The translations under genes were made by a program, and so were the position numbers. A stretch of DNA of 64,000 nt from Vitis vinifera (taxonomy: Eukaryota; Streptophyta; Magnoliopsida; Vitales; Vitaceae): the NCBI RefSeq assembly GCF_030704535.1, contig NC_081817.1:23437001-23501000 (forward strand), written 5' to 3'. Below, in pieces: positions 22,689 to 37,503 of the stretch (positions are counted from its first letter, which is position 1; each line of letters starts with the position of its first letter). The notes below the pieces were generated by a model that worked only from the letters and a program-made list of their open reading frames with translations, was not told where the DNA came from and searched no databases.

Positions 22689-23719
22689 AGATTTTCTAGC
22701 ATCTTTTTAGGAACCTTTCTCACCAAACTAAATAGGAAAAATATTAATAAATCTGAGAGAATAATTGTGACAGATGAGAGAATGCAGATCAGAATTACAA
22801 ATCCATTCCATTTATTAAAAATATAAATGGGAATAAAAATTTTATTTTCATGTAAATCAAAGCTTATCCTTATTAATTTTGATTCTTAGTTGTTTTTGTT
22901 GGAGTAATAGCATTGAAAGAAGGATAAAAACAATTACCTAAAGAAAGATAAATAATTAATTAAAAAGAATTTAAAGTTTTATTGTCTTTCATCACTCTTT
23001 TCTAAATATTATACAATATTTTATTTATAAATACTCATGGCTAACTATAGGCGCAAATTTATGAAATCCTACAGAAAATAAATAAAATAAAATAAAACAA
23101 CAAAAAAAAATGCCAATAAAATTATTTGTATTAGAATAATGCGAGGTACAGTTCTCCATGCTCTTTATGAATACTATTTTTCTATAATTTGATTGTCCAG
23201 ATCATAATCCAGATGACGATGATGTGCATATTTCCTTGGGATCGAAGTTTAATATTAACGGTCTTGTATGGCTTATTTCCGGTGACTTTGTTGACTTTTT
23301 TATGATGATTGAGAGCACATCTATACATTGCGTGTTCCATGAATTTGTCATCATCAAGTGATTTATTATTTGATGATTACATAATCTTGGAAGACTCAAT
23401 CTAGCCCCAAAACTAAAGAGATCCATTTTCACATGAACTCTAAAATGGTTCTCTGCTAGAAGTACAATAGGACAAAGTAACCATGGTGACAAATTTAGAA
23501 AAAAAAACACAATATGGTAACCAAAGAGTCAATGAAACAAATGACTGAATGGAACAAATCAGTCACTTTAGATGATTAAGAAAAAGCTAGGAAATGATGA
23601 TTCAGTTCCTTTTTTATTTTGCTCTTTTGGTATAATTTTATATTTGCCACGGTTAGGACCTAACCATCTGATACAATTGAATAAAAGCAACTATCAAACC
23701 AGAAATCTTTGACAACTTT
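22689..23719. other. 3' flank of TPS locus C (shared with locus E)
   Basis: Matches 61201-62009. No gene is seen. Relative to the other copy it carries about 220 extra bases at 23274-23495. The small frames here have no domain. It lies between the broken plus-strand locus B and the 3' end of locus C. Confidence 0.7.
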
Positions 23720-26147
<2,428 letters not shown>

Positions 26148-26226
26148 TGAGAAGAACTTAGCGAGAGCAAGCTGTAGATGATTGTTTGGGTTGTACTGGG
26201 TTCCACATTGACATCAAACTTCACCC

Positions 26227-26234
26227 TTTATATA
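26227..26234 (-). promoter_or_regulatory. TATA box of TPS locus C
   Basis: The minus strand reads TATATAAA, 80 bp upstream of the ATG at 26147. The same box in the same context is present 78 bp upstream of the locus D start. Confidence 0.75.
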
Positions 26235-26528
26235 GAACATGATATAAGCAAGAGGCGTGCACAAGGTCAGTTGTTGAGCCTTGCCACCAAATTCACATGT
26301 ATAATGTGTGTTTATCGTTTATTTATTTTTTATGCTGTATTGTATATTCAAATATGGGGTGGTTGTTAGGATCTTTCTATTTATCCTAAAAGTCGCAATC
26401 TCTGCCGATCACCAACCTTTGTTTATATATTAATTTGTCTTTATTTCAGTGGAGCTCTCGGGAGGCGTCCATAGATTGATTTATAAAATGACATGTGTAA
26501 TAAGTGGGACTAAACTAGATTCGGTGAT
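26235..26528. other. 5' flank of TPS locus C
   Basis: Upstream sequence shared with locus D (34457-34635) up to about 26390. The part at 26350-26520 also resembles 37540-37690. It probably carries the upstream promoter; I do not claim specific factor sites. Confidence 0.5.
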
Positions 26529-26960
26529 GAGATCTTGTCAAGAATTAAAATATCAAATATTACAAAAACATGTCGGGAGTTGAATTTATGAAAATATCAG
26601 AAAAAATTTTAGAGAAAAAAATATTAATATGATAAAAAAAGGTATTGGAAGCCTAGATGAGTTGAACCAGTCCAATCCAACAAATTATTTTTAAAATATT
26701 TAAATCTTTATACTGTCTAGATTCTCAACAAAAATGTCAAAAAACATGTCTACATTCTGTAATGAGATCTTATCAAGAATTAAAATATCAAATATTACAT
26801 AAAATATCAAATATTACAAAAACATGTCCGTGGTTGAATTTACGAAAATGTCAAAAAAAAAAATTAGAGAAAAAAATATTAGTAAAATAAAATTGATCAA
26901 AAATGCATTTGTTCGAGTTTGGATGCTCAGATGAGTTGACCTAGTCCAATCCAACAAAAA
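26529..26960. repeat. Imperfect tandem duplication of ~230 bp
   Basis: Two copies begin GATCTTGTCAAGAATTAAAA (about 26530) and GATCTTATCAAGAATTAAAA (about 26767). Both continue with ATATCAAATATTACA..., AGAGAAAAAAATATTA and CAGTCCAATCCAAC / TAGTCCAATCCAAC. No coding capacity. Confidence 0.8.
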
Positions 26961-27359
26961 TTGAGAATTGAGGGAGTTAAAACCATATGGAAACTCCCAT
27001 TATGTAATCATAAAAAAGAAAAAGAAAAAAACACGTTCTCTCTCTCACTCTCTTTCTCTCTCTTTAAGAAAAGCATAAAAAAAACATGTTTCTATAATAA
27101 GTTATTTCTCTTGAATTTATTTGAGAATGAAAGTTAAGACATTTGTGTTGTAGAAATAGAGTGATTATTAATTTATGTAATTTCATTTATGACTTGGGAT
27201 AGAGAATTCGATAATGAAACAATCAATCTAAATTTTGGGCATTTCAAAAGGCAATCCGAAGCCTTATTTCCATCCGTAGTAACAAAAAAAAAAAAAAAAG
27301 CCTTTAATAACTAGAAAACAAATAACAATACACTTAATTAAATTATTTTATTAAATAAT

Positions 27360-27398
<39 letters not shown>

Positions 27399-27779
27399 AA
27401 ATTTATAGTATTTCATGAAAATATTTAAAACTTGATTTTATTTGTATAAAAAAGACAAAACAAATCATTGAGAATATTACAAGAATGACTTCCTATTTTT
27501 AATTACCAGTCAAATAAAATAATTCAAATTTATTAATTCATTAAAATTATATTTCAATATTTAATTTTTATATGAAAATACATAAAATCAGTATATATAA
27601 AATATTTAGAATATATTTCATAAGAGTAGCTTTGTCAAGTAGAAATGGGTCATACTACTGTAGATTTTTAATTCAGGATCTATATTTATTTGCACTTGTG
27701 ATGTATATATTATTGATTGAAAGGACCAATGCAAAATGAACTCATGCATCCCTAGAATATCTCTTTTGACAAATATATT
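26961..27779. other. Gene-free AT-rich stretch with simple repeats
   Basis: Contains a CT-rich run (about 27037-27064) and an AT microsatellite (about 27361-27394). No gene or RNA is recognisable. Confidence 0.5.
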
Positions 27780-27901
27780 GCTAATTCGATTTTATAGATA
27801 TATCGGGATATATTGAGGAATAACGTGGATATTTTAACATAAAATATTCATAGGGTAAAAATTAATCAAAACTCATGAGAATATTGAGAAAAACTCTAAA
27901 A

Positions 27902-30621
27902 ATGATTGTAGACCCCCATTAGGCGAAGGTTTTTGTTATTTTATTCTTCTGACCACCCCAAGAATTAAGCTGCATGAGGCGGCCAGATGGGACAGAAAAG
28001 CAAGTAGAGAGACTTGCCAAGGAAGATAGAAACAGGGGGAAGGACGGGAGTTTTTTTTTTGTGGGGGGGAGACAGGTCTTCTCGTTGCTGTAGAGAGGGG
28101 GGAACCAGAGCTGAGTATTTTTCTGGGGAGAGAATAGTGAGCGGCATCCCAAGACACCGAGTCGAGAGGAGGTTTTCAGGTGCGGTTATTGCAGTTTTCC
28201 CGTATGTTTTCATTTTTGACATCTCTTATATCTCATTCTCCGTGATTTCCGCTCTGTTTCATTTTGATATCTCTTATATCCCATTCTCTGTGATTTTCTG
28301 CTCTGCTTGTTGGGTTGCTATACTTTAAGGTTTTTTTAGTTTAATATTTGAAGAACTGGCTGTTTTTTTTTTAATATCCTAGCCCAGCACTCTTGCCAAA
28401 TGTGCAGGGTATTCCCCCACATGCATGCATGCATGGCTATTTTAAACCTTCAAATCTCACCACCCTCTCAAGAATCTATGCAAACCCGTCACCATGCCAT
28501 TAAACCCATTGCCTTCCATCATCTCCATGCGTTCATGGCTATCATGGACACTGCGGCCATGGCGGAGGACCTCACAGCCACCATGCACACAACGGAAAGT
28601 GGCCTCATGGACGCGACATCTGTTATGGTGAGGGACGTCATGGACTTGGGGGAGTAGCTCTCGGCGGCGCCGGTGGTGGCAGTTGTGGTCATCCAGGTCT
28701 TGGAGGGGCACGACAAGGGACACACCGGCGGGGTAAAAAAAATGCAAATGGGGGGAAGGGCAGTGCATTCACGAAGATGGGTGTTAGTTGGGCCTAAGTT
28801 GGATGGTGCAGCTCAAGCCCATGAGTAACCTTTAAGAGCCTCTTTTCATTTTAGGCCCAGCCCGATGGTGAAATTTCATTGACTTTTGGGCTTGTTTATG
28901 CACTTGGGCTTGGCCACTTTGGCATGCAATGGTCAGCCTTTAAGAGCCCCTTTCCATTTTGGGCCCAGCCCAATAGTGTAATCTCAATGCCCTTAGGCCT
29001 GTTTACGCACCTGTGCATGGCCCCTTATCCCACATGACAAATTTAAAAGTCTCAAAATTTCAGTTTTCAGATAATTAATCATTGTTATTTTATTTACTTA
29101 AATATTTGTTTATTTAAAAATTCAACCTTCAAATAATGCTTCAAAATTTCGATCTTTAAAATTCAATTCCAATTTCCGAAAATTCTCATACTCACTTTAA
29201 TTTATTTAATCACTAATATTTTATTTATTTATTTTAAGATTCTATTTTAAACAATTCTTTAAAATTCCCGACTTTCAAATTTAATTTCTAATTCCAAAAT
29301 TCCAATATTCACATTAATCTATTTAATTATTATTATTTTGATTATTTATTCTAAAATTCCATTTTAAACAATTCGTTAAAATTTCTGATTTTCGAATTAA
29401 ATTCATAATCCCAAAAATTCTCATATTCTCATTAATTTATTTAATCATTAGTATTTTATCTCCATTTTAAATCAATTCTTTAAAACTTCAGATTTACAAA
29501 TTAAATTCCTAATCCTGAAAATTCTCATATTCACATTAAGTTAATCACTAATAGTTTATTTATTCATTCTAAAATTCTATTTCAAACATTTCTTTAAAAT
29601 TTCCGACTTCCGAATTTAATTTCCAATTTCAAAAAAATTCCAATATTCCCATTTATTCAATCATTATTTTCGTCCTTATATTATTATTCCATTTATTTAT
29701 TTATTTATTTTAAAATTCGATTTTTAAACAGTTTTTTCAAAGTTCCAATTTCTGAACTTAATTTCCGATTTCCAAAATTCTAATTTCTTTCAAATTTAAT
29801 ATCCAAAATTTCAAATCTTAAATCTAATTCTCAAGACTCCAATCTTCAAATAATTTTCGAGACTCCAATTTTCAAATGAATTTCAAAAATCAAATTTTCC
29901 CCTTGAACTGTTTTATTTCCACTCGGGTTCTCAAATAAACCTTCTATTCTTCTTGGTTTTTATATAAGCATTAATGTGATTCTCGCAATTCCAAGATAAT
30001 GGAATTTGTGAGACTAATTCATGCAAAAATAAATCGGGCTTTGGTGGGGGCCTAACATATGTGATTTCCTTATGATTGATTGATTGTTTGTTTGATTTAA
30101 TTGTCATGCATGATCGATTTTATTTTGCTCTATTACATGCTTGAAATTATTCCTTAATTGTGCGCTAACCTCATTTCTTGATAGCGCTTTATGGATCACT
30201 GCCCAGGTACGCATCCACACCCGCTCGGGTCATTTTCTGTATGCATGTTTAGATTCCCATGTGTGCATGATCATTCAGGATATTAATTGATTTACTCATT
30301 AATTGCCACGTCAGTTTCATTTTATTAGTAGAGACCCGACTTTAGGGACTTAGAGGGGTGCTATGGTCTTTACCGTACCTTCCCAATAAGTAACCTGACC
30401 CCCGAGCCCAATCCGATTTTTCGTAGACCACCTTTTCCATATAAGGAGTCATACTTAGGGTTTTTCTTTCTTATTTTGTTTGCCTTTTTAAAAATAAAAC
30501 AAAAATAAGTGGCGATTCCAAGTCATTTTTTTCTTAATCAATAAAATCATTTTTCAAAATAAAAATCGAGCTCGCCATCGAGTGGGAAACGCATGAGTCG
30601 AAATGCGGGGTCCACAATGAT
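27902..30621. mobile_element. Solo LTR of a Ty3/gypsy (Tat-type) retrotransposon
   Basis: The LTR is 27907-30616 (2710 bp), opening TGTAGACCCCC and closing GGGGTCCACA, with the 5-bp target duplication ATGAT at 27902-27906 and 30617-30621. There is no internal region, so it arose by recombination between the two LTRs of a complete element. Its last ~600 bp resemble the LTRs of the gypsy element at 50.2-58.5 kb. The GC-rich part 28000-28800 gives several frames with no known domain. Confidence 0.88.
29155..29770. repeat. Degenerate ~115-130-bp tandem repeats inside the solo LTR
   Basis: The words ATTCTCATATTC or close variants, TTAATTTATTTAATCA, TTTTAAACAATTCTTTAAAA and CCGACTT recur four to five times in the same order. 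They are internal to the LTR, probably U3, and non-coding. Confidence 0.7.
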
Positions 30622-31040
30622 ATAATAAGTTATATCAAATATTATTTAATAATAATATCGTGACATTTAATTATAATATGTTTAGTTTTAAAATATATTT
30701 AATATTAAAGCTATGATCTATTTAATTTAATTGTAATTAATGATATAAAATAAATATTGATATATGTATAATTTTTTTAATATTTAATTAATATGTTAAT
30801 GATAAAAAAAATCTATGAAGAAAATTATTATAATAATTTTTATATTTTTGTTAATCAATTAAATGAAAAATGTTCATTTAATTATAAAATAGTTATAATT
30901 AATTTATTGATTAAAATATATTTTTAATATTTTGTTTTTATGATGACTTATGGTCTAGTATTCATCTAAGGCCAAACTTTTGTCTTGATTGCAATCCCGA
31001 AATATTGGCGAAAACTCGGCAAATGAAACTTTGCTATTGA

Positions 31041-31575
31041 TTGCATATGGAATGCTGTTCCAAAAGCTGCCGAATACCATATTGAAAAAGATGCCCCATG
31101 CTGTACATGTGTTTTTTGCACCCAATACTTTATTGAGTCATTGAACGTGATCATAATCTGGGCCCAGTCATGATTCACTCTGACCTTGTGTTATTCCTAT
31201 CGCTATCTTAAGGTGAGAAAAGAAAACTTGTTTTAATAATGATGCTTAATTAATTTGAGTGTGATGTGGGAGGATCATATCATTTCAGTGTTTATCAAAG
31301 ATAAAGGTGATTTTAAGTAGCTTTATTGATATTATTGAATCAATTAAATTACCAATTGTGTGATTAGAAAGAATCATAAACCATAGGAGAAACAATATCT
31401 GGGGTTCTTATTATGATTACTTGAAAAATAAATATAATACGAATAGAATTGAAATAGGTTTATAATCAAAGAAAATAAAGAGGAAAATATTAATTCATCT
31501 ATACTCCTAAATAATAATAATAATAATTCTAATATAGAAAACAAATAATTATATAATTGTAAAACAAAAAAACGC
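31041..31575. repeat. Direct repeat, left copy, flanking the locus D region
   Basis: Matches 34738-35312 in the same direction (shared AAAAGCTGCCGAATAC, TATTGAGTCATT.AACGTGAT and TTTATTGATATTATTGAAT). No coding function is evident. Between the two copies lie a Copia pol relic and TPS locus D. Confidence 0.75.
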
Positions 31576-31829
31576 ATTTTTCAAAATGATAATGAGTGAA
31601 GTGTCAATCAATTTTAATATATTTGATCTTTTCATAAAGACAAAGTTGTGTATAATAATCAAAATAACACTTTTGTCATCACATTACATATGAGTGAAGC
31701 AAAAAAGAGAAATACTCATATTAGCCGACTGACATAGGAGTGAGATAAGAAAAAGAAATACCCACCTCAAGTGGTTGACATAAAAGTGTGACAAGAAAGA
31801 GAAACACTCATATAAACAAATAAACAATG

Positions 31830-32420
31830 TAACCAAACTGCTTCATTGGTGGTAGACATCATATTATGATACTTAGCTTGTATGGAAGATCAAGAAATGA
31901 TAGTCAATTTCTTGCTCTTCTAAGAAATAAGAGAATCACCCTAAAATATATAAAATTTAGTGATAGACTTGCAATCTTTGGGATCACTAGCCTAGTTAGC
32001 ATCAACATATGCATGCAATTCTAAAGAGGAAGTGGACAAAAGTAAAAGATTTTTAAATAAAACACCTCGGAGATACTGTTGAATAAGAAGAACAACAACC
32101 CAAGGAATTGTAGTAAGAGAAGCAATTTGACTAATAATGTTAACAACATAAGCGATGTTCAGATATGTAATAGTAAGATAGACTAAGTTGCCAACAATAG
32201 TACAATATAAAGTAAGACTTGACAAAGGGTCAGTTACCATTAAAAGAAGAATATTGAACATTAACCTTCAGAGGAGTATCAATAGTCTTAGTATTAGTAA
32301 GTCAAGCATGATCAAGAATATAGACTATATACTTAGATTGTGAGATAAGATAACCTTTCAAAAAAGAAGCTACCCCAATATCCAAAAAGTATCGTAAAGA
32401 ATGCAAATCCTTCATTTAAA
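31830..32420 (-). pseudogene. Decayed Copia pol fragment (end of RT and RNase H)
   Basis: On the minus strand, pieces in different frames read as the Copia RT to RNase H region: about 32260-32420 resembles the stretch before the TIVGNLVYLTITYLN segment, and 31992-32261 ends LELHAYVDAN. About 31840-31980 resembles the RNase H part around the ISW...SSAE region. Frameshifts and stops are frequent. It is much older than the element at 16.9-21.7 kb and has no identified LTRs. Confidence 0.75.
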
Positions 32421-33185
32421 AAATTAATAATTAGCCTAATCTAGAAACTTTGTTCACTACTCCTGTGCAACCTTGCAAATTATCAAAGCGCCCTTATACA
32501 TAAGAGTGAACCTAGAGTCAATTCAACCCTTATAAACCATGTCATCATGGTATATGAGCTTAGAGGAGGAACCATTGGGACCCATAGAATTCTGAGGGAA
32601 TATTGACTTGCTCAAAATTCAATTTTAAAATTAATTCAATATTTCACTAAAAAAAATCAACTGCACTTTATTATCCTATGTAAATAAAAACGATACGAAG
32701 TTTAGGTTTGTAACTTACTATCCGCTATATGCAAACTCTTCATGAATTGATATTCATAATTTAACAAGGGAGTGTTATCACCTATCAAGATTACCTCTCC
32801 AATCCTTGAGTTACAAATCTCACTTATTTTGTGATAAAATGACATACTCTAGTTCATAAAGAGCATATGTCAAATTCACTTAAGGAATTATTACAACGCC
32901 ACAAATTTCATGATCACATGTCCTTTGGATTACCTAAGAGGACATATTATCTCAATCTCATGAGATATCATGTTACCTCTATTGAGAATACATGTTGCCA
33001 CTAGCCTCCATTAATAATGAGGGGATATTGACCACTTTAAGATTTCATTCATAGGTTACAGCCTTCTATTGATTTTGGCATAGACTTGATATCCTCTTAG
33101 AGTTGAGAATCCATACAGTATAGTTGTTAGCAACTTAGATCTAAGCAACGGAAGTAATACTAATTTAAAAAAAAATGACCTTTTA
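32421..33185. other. Non-coding sequence, probably more of the old retroelement
   Basis: No open frame of note. A degenerate TGGTATATGAGC at about 32549-32560 is reminiscent of an iMet primer site, but its direction does not fit the adjacent Copia relic, so I do not call it. The sequence joins intron 3 of locus D at about 33186. Confidence 0.4.
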
Positions 33186-34371
33186 AGATTAAAGTATTAG
33201 GATACGATAAGTTGTATTTGGCTGTATCTGAAATAATATAATGTGAATATGCACATTTGCTCTTACCTGGAAGCATACTTTAGATCCTCCTGGTGCTTTG
33301 CTTGCACCATATTGTAATCTAATTTTGCAAACTCAAGCAAGATGGGGTTCATGTCCTGTGTTCTCTCAAATGCATCTATGAACCACCTTGCCTCTAACCT
33401 TAGCATTCTCCAATGCAGTGGAAGCTCCAAAGCATTGCTCACCAGTATGGCAAGATTTTCGTCTATATTTTGCTGTAGACATGCTTCAAGATGTTTTTTT
33501 GTGAAGCCCCTAGCTTCTTCTAAGGTACTTTCACATTCTATGGAAAGGTAGGAAGCTTCATACAAACACAGAATTCCCTGGATATCTTCAGAAAGGCAAG
33601 CCTTAAAGCCCCCATCTCATCCTTGAAACTACTAAATACATCTGCAATAAAAAATGCTCATTTTTTAGCTGTTATAGAGACAAAGTCAAATAAAGACCTT
33701 TACTGCTAGCAAAGAATTAGTTAAGATCTCTAAAATGCCTTAGGCTGCAGTACTTCATCTTTCTGTACCAAAAATGAAGAAATTACTGATACACCTTGAG
33801 GAATGCAATACCCATGTTGTCTTAGAATTCTAAATTCAAGAGCTGTAGCATGTAAATTCTCTTTCTTCCACTCATCATCCATGTTATAATTGCAGTATAT
33901 GCTGTTCAACAGTCTCTTGATTTCATCCTCGAACTGGTAAGATATTCCAAGTCTTTGCGAGAGATCGATCAGCTCAAGTTGATCCAAAGGCTTCTCCACC
34001 TTTCCCAGCATCATTTTCACCTCCCTCGTTAGTGTATCAAATCTTCCTATGCATGTTTTTCCCTGCACATATAACAATATATTCATATGCAACATCAAGC
34101 TAAAAAACGATTATAAACACATTGCTAAGAATAATGAATAGCTACCCTATAATCACTTCTTAGTGACTGGACATAGTCGTAGTCCCAAATGGGGGCTTGA
34201 TAATTTGCAGTTCGCCCAATAGCAGTTTCATAAGAAGCTCTGTTGACAACTATGCTTTGTACCGGATGAGCAGCCTTGCCACTAAAGGATTTTCGCAGCC
34301 AAAAATCCCTTCTAGGTGGCAGTATAGCATTCCTGAGAACAGGGGGTTTAAGAAAGCGTGAAAAGAGCCAT
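33186..34371 (-). pseudogene. Locus D: TPS-b pseudogene with exons 1-3 only
   Basis: Exons on the minus strand are 34146-34371 (226 nt), 33795-34062 (268 nt) and 33267-33641 (375 nt), closely matching locus C. Homology breaks off inside intron 3 near 33186, and exons 4-7 with both metal-binding motifs are absent. Exon 1 has a TAA at codon 8 and one extra base. The arginine pair of RRX8W reads GR. Exon 3 lacks one base in a C run near its start (375 against 376 nt). The 5' flank with TATA box is shared with locus C. It cannot encode an active synthase. Confidence 0.92.
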
Positions 34372-34448
34372 TGAGGAGAACTTAGCAAGAGCGAGCTGTA
34401 GATGATTGTTTGGGTTGTACTGGATTCCATGGACATCAAGCTCTACCC

Positions 34449-34456
34449 TTTATATA
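34449..34456 (-). promoter_or_regulatory. TATA box of TPS pseudogene D
   Basis: The minus strand reads TATATAAA, 78 bp upstream of the former ATG at 34371, in the same context as locus C. Confidence 0.6.
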
Positions 34457-34737
34457 GAATGTGATATAAGCAGGTGGTGTGCGAAAGGTCAGATGTTTAG
34501 CCTTGCCACTAAAATCGCATGTACAATACATGTGTTTATCCTCTACTTTTTTATGTTGTATTGTATATTCAAATATGGGGTGGTTCTTACACTCTTTTCT
34601 ATTTATCTTAAAAGTTGCCATCTCTGCCCATATGTGGCAAGATCACCCCCTAGATCGGATCCGCACTAGTCAATGTCACCAAAGTGAAAATGCAGAAGCG
34701 GAATTTCAATAATATTTTAATAGAAAGATGTTTGATG

Positions 34738-35312
34738 GCACATGGAATACTGTTTCAAAAGCTGCCGAATACTTTAGTGAAAGCCATGCCAGGTACATAC
34801 CTTAAGAAGATTTTATATTGGGAGCATGCTACCACACAATTAAGTGTAATATCATTATTTATTGAGTCATTCAACGTGATCAAGATATGGACATGGGTCT
34901 AGGTATGATTACTTAACATAAAATATTGGTAAGGCGATTCACTATGACTAAATGTTATCCCTGTCGCTACCTTAAGAAACGAGAACTTGTTCTAATCATG
35001 CTTAGATTAATTTGAGTGTGATATTGTAGGAGGATTAGACCATTTCAGTGTATATCCAAGACAAAGGTGACTTTAAGCAGCTTTATTGATATTATTGAAT
35101 TAATTAAATTACCAATTGTGAGATTAGAAAAAATCATAAACAAAGGGAGAAAAAAAATCTAGGGTTCATATTATGATTACTTGAAAAATAAGTACTACAC
35201 AAATTGGATTTAAATAGATTTACAATCAAAGAAAATAAAAAGGAAAATATTAATTCATCCATACTCTTAAAAAGAAAGAAAATAATTTTAATGTAGAAAA
35301 TAAATAACTCTA
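34738..35312. repeat. Direct repeat, right copy, flanking the locus D region
   Basis: Same direction as 31041-31575, with moderate divergence and small indels. Not part of the large segmental duplication. Confidence 0.75.
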
Positions 35313-35810
35313 ACATCTCTATGGGAACTTATGATGGAACTAGAAAAAGCTTCAAGAATTTGTCATACTCTCAATCCTTCATATTTCATGAGAATAAACA
35401 TATGTCAAGTTCAAATTCTCGTAAAACTTGACTTGAAAAGTTATCTTTTTCTTATTCATAGCTTCATTCCTTTTGCAATTACATCTATCCTTGTGCCAAT
35501 AAGTACGTTTAGTTGCAAATAGAATCTTAATCATCTTGTTACTCTTAACCTAAAATACTATACTTTATTTCAAGAGTTAGACTTAAATGAATAATATTTA
35601 TTGCTCTTACTTCTAATTCTTTTCATCCATATAGCTCTCTATTTTTATTTTTTTTGCCTTATAATGCTTTGAGAAGTCCTTATTGCTCCAAAATACCTTT
35701 TATAGTACTTTATCATATACTAAAATGTTTTTTCTATTAAAGGGCTCAATATCATATTTTAAACTTGATATTGTTTTCAAAATAATTTTTCTCATGAGCT
35801 TTTTCGCCAT
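35313..35810. other. Gene-free AT-rich stretch
   Basis: Short frames on both strands without domain or splice context. It may belong to the internal part of the LTR relic that follows. Confidence 0.4.
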
Positions 35811-36130
35811 GACTTTGATACCACTTATTGGAAAGAACATAACACCCAAACATAATAGAAAAAATAAAATGAAAAATATAAAACAAAATATTTATGTAGT
35901 TCGGTGTAATCACATGTCCATGAAAAAAGAAAATCAAATTTATTATATACTTCTAGAATATACACTCTAAACTCTTTGAATTTTTTTCTAACCAAAACCC
36001 AACACACCCTTTGTTTATCTCTGTTCACTCTTTTCTTACCCTTTTTTTTTTGTCTCTATAAATCCTATATTAAACCGTATATTTATAAAGTCTTATGGAT
36101 TAATCCTAAATCAATAGTTTCCTAAATCCG
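35811..36130 (-). mobile_element. Possible LTR relic
   Basis: CTTTGATACCAC at about 35814-35825 is a near match to the complement of an iMet primer site. It is followed by TTATTGGAAAGAACATAACA and a GTAGTTCGGTGTAATCACATG passage of the kind often found in plant LTRs. The outer end is not defined. Confidence 0.35.
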
Positions 36131-37084
36131 GTTAAACTTATAAAGGTAATTTGTTAAAATACAAATTTTATAAATATTGACTTTCTTAAAAATAAAAATA
36201 AATAACTTGAGCCAAATCTAAACTATTTTAAGTAGAAATACACAGAAGGTATGACATGTTAAAATCCCCTCACCTTTTTTTTTCTCATCTTGGAAGTTCT
36301 AGTGAAGTAACAAAATAGTCAAATGTTTGGCCATCTCCATATGGCTCTCTTCTAGTTTTGATTTATTACGGAGGCATTAATTATTTCACAAAATGATTTT
36401 CATGTATTCATACGTTTTTTACTAATGAGCATGAGGATTATGATGTAAGGTTTCTCTTGTTAGTCCATGTTTAATATGCATTTTCATTTTAATATTTATG
36501 AAAAAGGAAAGGTTTTTCCTATTTCTCACCTTATATAAGTAATCGATGTTTTGAAAAGTGAAAGAGATCAAAAACTAAAGTACTTGGTCATAGCTAAAAA
36601 TAATTATAAAACATTAAAGTTATATATAAATAATAAAAAACTTAAAGTTGTTTCATTTTTTTTACCTTGAATATTTATATTTAAATTATAATAAAAATAA
36701 ATGTTTTGATTTTTGATATTCTAGATTCACTTTTCCCACTTCCGGAGTATTAAAATAAAAGGTAATACTTTTTAAAAATCCCTAAATATTACGTTTTATT
36801 CATAAACACTTTTGTTGTACTTAGATCTAGATTCATAGGAAGATTAGATGTCTACAACCTTATGATCCAAGGCCATAATGGATTTTTTTTGCAAGTATTC
36901 CTACCACAAGGTCTAAGGTTTGGTGAATAGTATGTTTGAGATTTGATGTTAGTATTGGAAGATATACTTAAGGTTGTGTTGGCTCAAGATTTGATGGGTT
37001 AAGAAGTAAACTTGAAATTTTGTGTTGCCCTACGAAGCACACCTGATGGGATTAAGATTTGGTATAACTTAAACTACATAAAGA
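36131..37084. other. Gene-free AT-rich stretch
   Basis: I see no gene, RNA or nameable repeat here. Confidence 0.4.
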
Positions 37085-37345
37085 GGATTGATTTAGATTA
37101 CATTTGATAGTAATTCTAGAAAATATTTTAAACGTTTTTAATTTTTTTAACACTTAAATGATACAAAATTTTAAGTATTAGAAAGATTAAAAATGCTTTC
37201 TAAAATCAATGTCAAACGAGTTCTTAGAGTCGGTTTGATAGTAATTATAAAAAGTATTTCTAATTTTTTTTATACTTAAAAGCTTTTATTTTTTAAATAT
37301 TAAAAATATTAAAAACACTTTATAAAATTAATATCAAACGCACTA
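37085..37345. repeat. Two adjacent MITE-like elements
   Basis: Two similar units, about 37095-37215 and 37227-37345. Each begins TTTGATAGTAATT and ends TCAAACG-AG/CACT-like, with AAAATATTTTAAA-type centres. They are inverted-end, non-coding and ~120 bp long. Confidence 0.55.
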
Positions 37346-37467
37346 TTAATATCAGTTGTAGTCAAATGATTTGTGGATCATAGTTCTAGGAAATGATTAC
37401 TAGAGAAGGCCTTAGATTTGGCCACTTGTGTAGTTTTCAACTAAACTCACATGTTTCTATGTGAGTT

Positions 37468-37471
37468 TATT

Positions 37472-37503
<32 letters not shown>
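37468..37503. repeat. ATT microsatellite
   Basis: A run of TTA/ATT triplets between AT-rich flanks. Confidence 0.85.

Larger units (their letters stand above)
27780..30950. mobile_element. AT-rich repeat split by the solo LTR
   Basis: The left part, 27780-27906 (GATATATCGGGATATATTGAG, then a GAGAATATTGAGAAAAA-type passage), resembles 7590-7700 of the copy-1-only repeat. The right part (30617-30950) continues in similar AT-rich style. The solo LTR sits between them, so this is an older element with a nested insertion. The boundaries are approximate. Confidence 0.4.

Noticed and set aside
28400..28768. GC-rich overlapping frames of 70-100 codons
   Set aside because: They lie inside the solo LTR, on both strands, and have no domain.
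32549..32560. TGGTATATGAGC as a plus-strand primer-binding site
   Set aside because: Two mismatches and no LTR on the correct side; the adjacent Copia relic runs the other way.
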